From assembly GCF_003044275.1 (NCBI RefSeq), contig NZ_PZPL01000002.1, forward strand, positions 1 to 64,000: a DNA stretch of 64,000 nucleotides, in the 5' to 3' direction. Source of the DNA: Rathayibacter caricis DSM 15933. Its GTDB lineage: Bacteria; Actinomycetota; Actinomycetes; Actinomycetales; Microbacteriaceae. Shown here one piece after another: positions 1 through 7,208 of the stretch; the stretch's first letter is position 1; each line of letters begins with the position of its first letter. Below the pieces are notes generated by a model that saw only the letters and a list, made by a program, of their open reading frames with translations, ran no database searches and was not told the origin of the DNA. The translations under genes and the position numbers were made by a program.

Positions 1-1
1 C

Positions 2-1224
2 CTCGTCTTCTCGGACGGCACACCCGCGACCGCGAATGACCTGAAGGCGACACTGGAGCGCATCCGGGACACCCCGGGCCGAGCCAGCGCGAGGTCGAGG
101 GCATAGCGTCGATCGAGGTCACCAGCGACACGGCGCTGACGCTGACGCTGAGCCAGCCCGACCCCAGCCTCCTGCGGAAGTTCACCGGCCCAGCCGGCAT
201 CATCGCGAAGGCGGGCGAGCTGGCGGAACCGGGTTACGGGCAGAATCCGATCGGCTCCGGACCGTACATCCTCGATCTCGAAGCTTCGACGCCCGGGGCG
301 GAGTATGTGCTGACCAAGCGGGATGATCACTGGAACGCCGACAACTACCCCTTCTCAACCGTCACGGTCCGCGTCATCGAAGACTCCACCGCGCTCGAGA
401 ACGCACTCCGCTCCGGGGAGGTCGACGTCGCACCGAGCGTGCTTCCCGCCTCGCGTGCCTCACTGGAGTCAGTGCCGGGCATCGAGATCTCCGAGGTCGA
501 GAACACCAGCCAGCAGACCTTGATCATCGCCGACCGGGACGGCACCATTCAGCCGGCCCTCGCCGACGTGCGCGTTCGGCAGGCGATCAACATGGCTTTC
601 GACCGGGAGAACATCGTGGCGAATGCGATGAACGGACTGGGCGCTCCATCCGAGCAGGTGTTCTATCCGACCTTCGACGCCTTCGACGAAGCCCTCAACG
701 ACACCTATGAATACGACGTTGAGGGGCCAAAGATCTGTTGCAGAAGCAGGCTATCCCGACGGCTTTTCGGTGACGATGCCGAGCATCATCTACTCGGGGC
801 AGCTCGAGCCCGTTGTGGGGCAGGCTCTGGCGGACATCGGGATCGACGTGACATGGCAGCCGATCCCGGCCCAAGACACGGTTACCGCCATCACGTCCAA
901 GTCGTTCCCCTCGTGGTCTGGCCCGACGGCAACGACCCCGACGGCACGGTCGCCTTCGGTCACTTCTCGCCGCAGGGATTCCTGAACCCCTTCGGCAGCG
1001 AGGATCCCGAGCTCACCGAGATGCTCACCCGAGCGCGTGCGGCCGTCTCTGCAGAAGAGGCGAGCGCGGTCTACCAGGAGATCAACGAGTGGGGCGTCGA
1101 GAACGCCTGGTCTGCCCCCATCGTCAAGAGCCACTCGCTGGTCGCCGCGCGGGAGGGGTACGCAGTCGTGAACACCTCTTATCAGATCGCCCCGACTCTC
1201 GACCAGTTCGACGTCTCCGAGTGA
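2..1224 (+). pseudogene. Family 5 (peptide/oligosaccharide type) ABC substrate-binding protein, 5'-truncated and frameshifted
   Basis: The remains of an extracellular solute-binding protein that would deliver oligopeptides or oligosaccharides to the permeases downstream. Its 5' end lies outside the window. The conserved sequence must be read in successive frames: ...FSDGTPATANDLKATLERI first, then GQNPIGSGPYILDLEA, then EAGYPDGFSV, and finally FGHFSPQGFLNPFGSEDPEL to the stop at 1224. Each switch is repaired by adding one base, near positions 80, 726, 743 and 910. GSGPY and the C-terminal NPFG block are typical of SBP family 5. The frameshifts may be true decay or base-calling errors near a contig edge; the sequence alone cannot separate these. 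The family call is firm, the pseudogene status less so. Confidence 0.75.
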
Positions 1225-1231
1225 CCTGACC

Positions 1232-1262
1232 GGCGGGGCCGACCGCTTCTGGCGGCCCCGCC
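1232..1262 (+). terminator. Stem-loop between binding-protein and permease genes
   Basis: A perfect 10-bp inverted repeat (GGCGGGGCCG and CGGCCCCGCC) encloses an 11-base loop just after the binding-protein stop. No T-tract follows, so it may act as a partial terminator or an mRNA-stabilising hairpin that lets the binding protein be made in excess over the membrane components. That role is inferred from position. Confidence 0.5.
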
Positions 1263-1343
1263 GACCCGCGCGCCTGCCTTACCTTCCCCGCCGACCGGCA
1301 CGCTTGCCGTACTACCCCCACCTCTCTTGAAATCGAGGATTCC

Positions 1344-2284
1344 TTGCTGAGATACGCAGCGCGCCGGATCGCGACAGGCATCATCCTGATCGTCTTGGTC
1401 TCAGCGATCACCTACTGGCTATTGAGCTTCTCGTTCGACAGCATCCTGGCCAACCGGCTTCTGACCGCCGCCAACACCGAGACCGTCGCCGCGCTCAAGG
1501 CCGAACTCGCCTCGACCGTCCGATCCCCGTGCAATACGTGGACTGGCTCGGTCGGGTGCTGACCGGAGACCTCGGCCAGTCCTTCTACACGGGGGAGCCA
1601 GTCGCTTCCGCGGTCGCCCGTCGCATGGGGGTGACCTTGTCGGTGATCATCCCGGCGTTGATCATCTCCGTCGTCATCGCCGTGGTGCTCGGCGTTGTCG
1701 CTGCAGCCCGAGGCGGCTGGATCGACAAGATGCTGCAGGGCGTCATGCTCAGCGGTCTCCTGATCCCGGGCCTGCTTGTCGCCATTTTCCTCGTGTCGGT
1801 TCTCGCCGTCACCCTGCAGGTACTTCCGGCCGGCGGCTACACCTCGCCGCAGGATGACCCCCAGGCATGGGTGCGGTCGATAACGATCCCGGTCATCGTG
1901 CTGTGCCTCGGGGGAGCCGCCAACATCGCCACCCAGGTACGCGGCACGATGATCGACGAGCTTCGCAAGGACTACGTGCGGACCCTGCGTACGCGGGGCG
2001 TCAGCACGAGAGCGCTGGTACTGCGTCACGCACTGCGCAACGCAGCGGGGCCGGCGCTTACCGTCGCGGGTCTGGAGTTCGGGTCGATGTTCTTCGGCGC
2101 GCTCGTCATCGAGCAGGTATTCGCCCTCCCCGGCGTCGGTCTCTACAGCTTCAACGCCTCCATCCAGGGCGACTTCCCGGTCATCATGGGGCTCGTCATT
2201 TTCTCCGTCGGTCTCACTGTCGCCATCAACCTCATCACCGACCTGGCCAATGGTTGGCTGAACCCGAAAGCGAGAGTCCATTGA
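1344..2284 (+). pseudogene. DppB/OppB-type ABC permease, single frameshift
   Basis: Inner-membrane permease subunit of the family 5 importer. It starts with TTG at 1344 (LRYAARRIATGI, the usual DppB amphipathic start and first membrane helix). The frame is lost near 1509: the N-terminal part runs in one frame to ...AALKAEL and the rest continues in another as LDRPIPVQYVDWLGRVLTGD. One added base restores the expected DppB order. The remaining five or so membrane segments and the conserved EAA-type loop (DYVRTLRTRG) are intact up to VH and stop at 2284. The stop overlaps the next gene's TTG. As with the upstream gene, either a real mutation or a sequence error is possible. Confidence 0.75.
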
Positions 2285-4077
2285 GCGCGACACTGCCCGT
2301 CATCGCGGAGACCGTCGATCCGCCCGATCGCAGCTCCCGCCGCAGCACATTCGGCAAGCTCATTCGGGATCCGCAGGCTGTCATCACCGGCACGATCATC
2401 CTCGTGATGGTGGTATTCGGGCTGCTCGCGTCTGTGCTCCCTATGCATGAGCCGAACGAAGCGCGCCTCGACTCGTACAACCTTCCTTTGTTCTCCGACA
2501 CCTACCCCCTCGGTACCGACCAGTTCGGTCGTGACATCTTCAGCCGACTGCTGCACTCGATGAACACCGCGACGGTCTCCGCTCTGATCGGCACCTCGAT
2601 CGCGCTGGTGATCGGCACCGCGGCCGGCCTGGTCGGGGGATACTTCCAGCGGGTCAGGGGTGTGACGGAGTGGCTCTTCACGTTGATCATGACCTTCCCC
2701 GGTCTGCTCCTGCTCATCCTGCTGATGCCGCTCACCGCGGGCGACTACCGCTACACGATGGCCATCTTCGGTGTGCTTCTGTCGCCGGGCATCTACCGCA
2801 TCGTGCGCAATCAGACGATCGGCGTCGGCCGCGAGCTTTACGTCGACGCGGCTCGAGTCTCCGGCGTGACGAACACGCGCATCCTCGCGCGACACGTCCT
2901 GTCGGTCGTCCGTGGGCCGATCATCGTCGCGACGTCGTTCCTCGCCGGATCGGCGATCGGAGTGCAGGCGGGGCTCGCGTTCCTCGGAGTCGGTTCGAAG
3001 GAGATCCCGAGCTTCGGGGCGATGATCGGCGACGGATTCCGCAACCTGTATGTCGATCCGCTGCAGTACATCTGGCCGTCGCTGTGGCTCGGTCTGCTCA
3101 CGGCGTGCCTGGTCCTTTTCGGAAACGCCCTTCGGGACGCGTTCGAGGGTGCCCGTCCCCGCCCGGCGAAACTCACCGTCAACGGCACCGCTCTCGACGA
3201 GGTGAAGCAGCGCGCCGCCGACCACAAGGCCGGAGCCATGCTCGACGTGCACGATCTCGGAATCGCCTACCAGTCGCCCTCCGGGGACCGCGTCGAAGTA
3301 GTCCGCGGAGTGTCGCTGCAGGTCAACCCCGGCGAGGTCCTCGGGCTGGTTGGCGAGTCCGGATCAGGCAAGACGCAAACCGCTTTCGCCGTCCTGGGCG
3401 TCCTGCCGTCGGAGGCGATCGTCACACGCGGCTCGGTCCTCGTCGAAGGGCGTGAACTGCTGGGGGCGAAGCAGAAGGATCTGCATGCGCTGAGGGGCTC
3501 GACCATCGCGTACATCCCCCAGGAGCCGATGTCGAACCTCGATCCCGTCTACACCATCGGTGCCCAGATGGTCGAAGGGCTCCGGGCATCCTCGAGCATG
3601 TCGCGGAAGGACGCTGTGGCGCGGGTGCTCGCCCTGCTCGAGAGGGTGGGAATCGCGGACCCCCAGCGCACCTTCGACTCCTATCCCCACCAGGTCTCGG
3701 GAGGCATGGCCCAGCGCGTGCTGATCGCTGGTGCAGTCGCAAGTCGACCGAAGCTCCTGATCGCCGACGAGCCGACGACGGCGCTCGATGTGACGGTGCA
3801 GGCCGAGATCCTCGACCTGCTCCGCGACCTCCAGCAGGAGATCGGCATGGCGATCATCCTCGTCACGCACAACTTCGGAGTCGTCGCCGACATCTGCGAC
3901 CGCATCGCGGTTATGCGGAACGGCGAGGTCGTCGAGACGGGCGGCACCCGAGAGGTATTCGCCGACCCGAAGCATCCGTACACGCGAATGCTCCTCGACG
4001 CGATCCTCGACGAGAGCACGGTCCGCTCGGATGGTCCGCCCGCACGACCCATCACCCTCGAGGAGCAGGGATCATGA
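2281..4077 (+). CDS. DppC-DppD type permease/ATP-binding fusion protein
   Basis: A 598-residue protein combining the second permease and the first ATPase of a peptide-type ABC importer. Residues 1-300 are a DppC-like membrane domain: an N-terminal segment with TDQFGRDIFSR, about six helices, and an EAA loop near residue 188 (VDAARVSG). Residues 320-598 are a nucleotide-binding domain with Walker A GESGSGKT (358-365), signature VSGGM (472), Walker B IADEP (D496, E497) and an oligopeptide-type C-terminal tail (HPYTRMLL). I chose TTG at 2281 because it overlaps the upstream stop and begins the permease homology. The open frame extends further 5' only by chance. Such fusions are known in actinobacteria, so this is not an assembly artefact. 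Confidence 0.88.
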   Translation: MSATLPVIAETVDPPDRSSRRSTFGKLIRDPQAVITGTIILVMVVFGLLASVLPMHEPNEARLDSYNLPLFSDTYPLGTDQFGRDIFSRLLHSMNTATVSALIGTSIALVIGTAAGLVGGYFQRVRGVTEWLFTLIMTFPGLLLLILLMPLTAGDYRYTMAIFGVLLSPGIYRIVRNQTIGVGRELYVDAARVSGVTNTRILARHVLSVVRGPIIVATSFLAGSAIGVQAGLAFLGVGSKEIPSFGAMIGDGFRNLYVDPLQYIWPSLWLGLLTACLVLFGNALRDAFEGARPRPAKLTVNGTALDEVKQRAADHKAGAMLDVHDLGIAYQSPSGDRVEVVRGVSLQVNPGEVLGLVGESGSGKTQTAFAVLGVLPSEAIVTRGSVLVEGRELLGAKQKDLHALRGSTIAYIPQEPMSNLDPVYTIGAQMVEGLRASSSMSRKDAVARVLALLERVGIADPQRTFDSYPHQVSGGMAQRVLIAGAVASRPKLLIADEPTTALDVTVQAEILDLLRDLQQEIGMAIILVTHNFGVVADICDRIAVMRNGEVVETGGTREVFADPKHPYTRMLLDAILDESTVRSDGPPARPITLEEQGS

Positions 4078-4937
4078 GCCACAGCCTCTTGGAAGTGAAC
4101 GACCTGAAGGTCAGCTATCCCGTCAGCGGATTCCGCAAGCCGCCCGTCGAGGTCGTGCACGGCGTGTCTTTCTCGATCGGCGTCGGCGAGACGCTGGGCA
4201 TCGTGGGGGAGTCGGGCTCGGGCAAGACCACCATCGGAAGGGCCATCCTGGGCCTTGCGCCGGTCTCGAGTGGAAGCGTACGGTTCGCGGGCCAGGAGAT
4301 CTCCAAAGCGACGGGTACGCATCGGCGGGAGCTCGCGAAGCACCTGCAGGTCGTGTTCCAGGATCCTTACACCTCGCTCAACCCCTCCCTGACCGTGGGC
4401 GACACGCTCAGCGAACCCCTCGTCGTGCAGGGTGCGACTCGCCGAGACGCCCAAGCGCGGGTGCTCGACCTCCTCGACCGCGTGGGGCTGCCGAAGAACG
4501 CGGCCGAGCGGTTACCCCGGGAGTTCTCCGGTGGCCAGCGGCAGCGTGTGGCGATCGCCCGGGCGCTTGCGCCCGAGCCCGAGCTGATCGTGTGCGACGA
4601 GCCGGTATCCGCCCTCGACCTGTCGACCCAGGCTACGATCCTCGACCTGCTCGTCGATGTGCAGCGCAGCACCGGCGTCGCCTATCTATTCATCTCCCAC
4701 GATCTGACCGTGGTGCGACACATCAGCCATCGCGTCGGGGTGGTGTACCGGGGCGAGATCATCGAGGAAGGCACCGCGGCCGCCGTCACATCGGAACCGG
4801 AGCATCCGTACACTCAGCGGCTGCTGCTCGCCGCCCCGGTCGCCGATCCGGTGCGCCAGGAAGCGCGTCGCGCCAATCGGGTACGGCTGAGGGAAACCCA
4901 GCGCGAGCAGGACGTCCAGGCGGGCGTCAGCCAGTAG
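4074..4937 (+). CDS. DppF/OppF-type ABC transporter ATP-binding protein
   Basis: The second ATPase (287 residues) of the family 5 importer; it would pair with the ATPase half of the preceding fusion to power uptake. It has Walker A GESGSGKT (45-52), Q-loop VFQDPYTSLNP, signature FSGGQRQRV (S at 152), Walker B VCDEP (D175, E176), an H-loop in FISHDL and the oligopeptide-ABC C-terminal element HPYTQRLL. The ATG at 4074 overlaps the upstream stop by four bases, which indicates translational coupling. With the two upstream genes broken, this ATPase may be orphaned unless another binding protein and permease serve it. Confidence 0.9.
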   Translation: MSHSLLEVNDLKVSYPVSGFRKPPVEVVHGVSFSIGVGETLGIVGESGSGKTTIGRAILGLAPVSSGSVRFAGQEISKATGTHRRELAKHLQVVFQDPYTSLNPSLTVGDTLSEPLVVQGATRRDAQARVLDLLDRVGLPKNAAERLPREFSGGQRQRVAIARALAPEPELIVCDEPVSALDLSTQATILDLLVDVQRSTGVAYLFISHDLTVVRHISHRVGVVYRGEIIEEGTAAAVTSEPEHPYTQRLLLAAPVADPVRQEARRANRVRLRETQREQDVQAGVSQ

Positions 4938-4999
4938 GCACCGTCTCCGCGCCCGACAACGGGCGGCAGTCACGTCACCGACAGGAAAAGGAGGACCCG

Positions 5000-5767
5000 A
5001 TGGAGGGTCTCAGGGACAAGGTCATCGTATTCGCAGGAGCCGGCGGTATCGCCACCGCCGCAGCGGCGATTCTGGGAGCCGGCGGAGCCCGACTCGTAGT
5101 GGGAGACGTCTCGCCGGCATCGGCCGAGCGCACCGTGCAGGCCGCCGCCGAGGGAGGCGGCGAGGGCGTGGCGACGACTCTGGACATCGCCGACGAGGAG
5201 CAGGTGAAGGCGCTCATCGATCTCGCGATCGAGCGATACGGCAAGATCGATGGCCTCTTCAACGTCGCCGCGAACGTCGACCCGTCGCAGGTCGAGCAGG
5301 ACACCAATGTGGTCGACATCGACCTCGGAGTCTGGCAGCGAATGATCGATGTCAATCTCACCGGGTACCTCCTGACGGCGCGGTACGCGATCCCACACCT
5401 CGTCGAGGCCGGTGGCGGATCGATCGTCAACACGTCCTCCGAGGCGGTCTACGCCGGGATGGAGGAAAAGATCGCCTACTCCGCGACAAAGTCCGGTGTG
5501 AATGCGCTCACCCGCCACATCGCGCGGAAGTACGGCAAGCAGGGCGTGCGCGCCAACACCGTCTCTCCGGGGCTCGTGCTGACTCAGCAGACCGAGGCGA
5601 ACCTGCCGGAAGAGTTCCGGGAGCGGATCCTGGCGATGACGCCGTCGACACGCAACGGCGAGCCGGCCGACATCGGCGCTACGGTCGCCTTCCTGCTGTC
5701 CGACTCCGCGGCGTGGATCACGGGTCAGGTGCTCTCGATCAACGGTGGCACCTCGATGCGACCCTGA
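5000..5767 (+). CDS. Short-chain dehydrogenase/reductase (SDR), intact copy
   Basis: A cytosolic NAD(P)-dependent oxidoreductase of 255 residues. It has a nucleotide-binding GAGGIA (13-18), which departs slightly from the classical TGxxxGIG, NVAAN in place of NNAG, catalytic Ser at about 146-147 (NTSSEAVY), and Tyr160/Lys164 in YSATK. The C-terminal PGLV and SINGGTSM blocks are typical of classical SDRs. The ATG at 5000 has a strong AAGGAGG ribosome site; the open frame upstream overlaps the ATPase by chance. The substrate is unknown; its place between a transporter and glycosidases suggests oxidation or reduction of a sugar or aglycone. A close paralogue at 41546-42298 lacks the catalytic lysine. 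Confidence 0.88.
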   Translation: MEGLRDKVIVFAGAGGIATAAAAILGAGGARLVVGDVSPASAERTVQAAAEGGGEGVATTLDIADEEQVKALIDLAIERYGKIDGLFNVAANVDPSQVEQDTNVVDIDLGVWQRMIDVNLTGYLLTARYAIPHLVEAGGGSIVNTSSEAVYAGMEEKIAYSATKSGVNALTRHIARKYGKQGVRANTVSPGLVLTQQTEANLPEEFRERILAMTPSTRNGEPADIGATVAFLLSDSAAWITGQVLSINGGTSMRP

Positions 5768-5781
5768 GAGGACATCCATCC

Positions 5782-5818
5782 GCAACGAGGCGTCGGCGAC
5801 GAACCGGCGCCTCGTTGC
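5782..5818. terminator. Bidirectional terminator hairpin between convergent genes
   Basis: An 11-bp perfect stem (GCAACGAGGCG and CGCCTCGTTGC) with a 15-base loop lies in the 56-base gap between the SDR and the convergent GH43 gene. Position and symmetry support a shared terminator. No U-tract is visible, as is usual for high-GC actinobacterial terminators. Confidence 0.65.
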
Positions 5819-5823
5819 TATGC

Positions 5824-7203
5824 CTACGCGTCGAACCGAAGGCCGAGGAGGATCGTCGTCGCCTCGGCGGCGACGAAGGAGATGGCGATCTCGTGGCGAC
5901 CCGGGGCGATGTCGATGGGCGCACCGTGTTTCCCAGGGCGCACGGTGGCAACCGTCGACCCGTCGACGATGACGTCGAGCTCGCACGTGCCCTCGAAGTC
6001 GACGGCGACCGAGGTGACCGGATGCTCGTTCTCGAGATACCGGAACACGATCGTGTCTCCCGCCGAAGCATCCGTGACCGCCTCACTGCCCGCGAACGGG
6101 GCGATCCGAGCAGTGCCATCGACCGCGCAGGCCTCGTAGGCGGGAATGAGCTCGCCGGGAGCGTACGGATGGCCGGCGCCCTGCGAGGTCATGAGCACCT
6201 CGGCGATCGCGCCGCCGGGGCCGAACTCGATCGGCTCCATGCACGCGCGTCGCCAATTCGCACCGCCCCGTGACGAGCGGTGGTAGAAGACGTACCACTG
6301 CCCGTCGACGCACTCGATGGACCCGTGGTTGTTCCACGACATCGGGTCGCAGTCGGCGTTGTCGATGATGACGCCGCGGTAGTCGAACGGCCCGGTCGGG
6401 CTCGTCGAGGTGGCGTAGCCGAGACAGGTCGGGGCTCCGCGCGAGGTGTCGGCGAACACGAGGTAGTAGATGCCGGCGCGCTTGCGCATCGAACACCCCT
6501 CGTGGAAGTGGTGCTCCGCCTCCGTCGCGATCTGCTCGACGAGCGAATCGGTGTCGAGAGTCACCATATCGCGGTGCAGTCGTGCCACCTTCGCCTGGAA
6601 CTGCCCCCAGTAGAGGTAGGCCTGGCCGTCGTCGTCGACGAACACGGCGGGGTCGATCTGCGAGATCGGAAGCCGTCGGGCATCTCGGAAGGGGCCTGCG
6701 GGGTGGTCGGCGACGGCGACGCCCTCGCTGTCGTCGGAGAGGCAGAAGTAGAGGTAGTACCTGCCGTTCCGCTCAATCGCGTCCGGTGCATAGAGAAGAG
6801 GCTCGACCGGCTGCCGCTGCGCCGTCGCCCTCCGCACACCTGCAGCGAACTGCTCGAACGGCACCTCCATCGCCCCGGGTGGAAGCATTGCGCGGGCGTA
6901 CTCCGGCAGCTCGTCGTACGACGTGACGCCGTCGAGGAACGAGCGTCCGGACGGCTGCTCGCTCCCTGCCCACGGCACGTCGGCCGTGGTGAACGAGGTG
7001 GGGTGAACCGTCCAGTCGACGAGGTCCGCGGTCGACGCGACCCGGTACTCGGGGCTGCAGTAGCCCTCCTCGCGGCGGTCGAGGCTGCCGTAGAGGTAGA
7101 GCCGGCCGTCGGGCATCACCCGCGCCTCACCGTCGGGAATGTGGATGGCCAGCGGCAGAAGGGGATTCCGGTGGGGTCCGGGAGCATCTGGAAGGCGGCG
7201 CAC
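5824..7203 (-). CDS. Glycoside hydrolase family 43-like protein with C-terminal beta-sandwich
   Basis: A predicted cytosolic five-bladed beta-propeller glycosidase of 459 residues, likely acting on arabinose-, xylose- or galactose-containing oligosaccharides. Candidate catalytic residues are D24 (HIPDGEARV), D184 (IDPAVFVDDDG) and E235 (HFHEG). YAPDAIERNGRYYLYF is a hallmark blade sequence. About 50 extra residues (85-135) are inserted between blades. Residues 365-459 look like a ligand-binding beta-sandwich (TIVFRYLE, GRHEIAISF). No signal peptide is seen. GTG at 7203 is chosen because NPLLPL...HIPD is the normal family start; it lies five bases after the rhamnosidase stop, so the two genes are probably co-transcribed. 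A decayed relative lies at 39069-40205. Confidence 0.82.
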   Translation of the reverse strand: MRRLPDAPGPHRNPLLPLAIHIPDGEARVMPDGRLYLYGSLDRREEGYCSPEYRVASTADLVDWTVHPTSFTTADVPWAGSEQPSGRSFLDGVTSYDELPEYARAMLPPGAMEVPFEQFAAGVRRATAQRQPVEPLLYAPDAIERNGRYYLYFCLSDDSEGVAVADHPAGPFRDARRLPISQIDPAVFVDDDGQAYLYWGQFQAKVARLHRDMVTLDTDSLVEQIATEAEHHFHEGCSMRKRAGIYYLVFADTSRGAPTCLGYATSTSPTGPFDYRGVIIDNADCDPMSWNNHGSIECVDGQWYVFYHRSSRGGANWRRACMEPIEFGPGGAIAEVLMTSQGAGHPYAPGELIPAYEACAVDGTARIAPFAGSEAVTDASAGDTIVFRYLENEHPVTSVAVDFEGTCELDVIVDGSTVATVRPGKHGAPIDIAPGRHEIAISFVAAEATTILLGLRFDA

Positions 7204-7208
7204 GGCGG

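Noticed and set aside
1867..2280. Apparent 138-residue N-terminal extension of the permease-ATPase fusion
   Set aside because: It lies wholly inside the upstream permease in another frame and is Arg/Gly/His-rich shadow sequence; the real start is TTG 2281 overlapping the permease stop.
2143..3252. Long minus-strand open frame (369 residues)
   Set aside because: Antisense to the well-supported permease-ATPase gene, with a charged low-complexity translation typical of high-GC shadows; no family motif.
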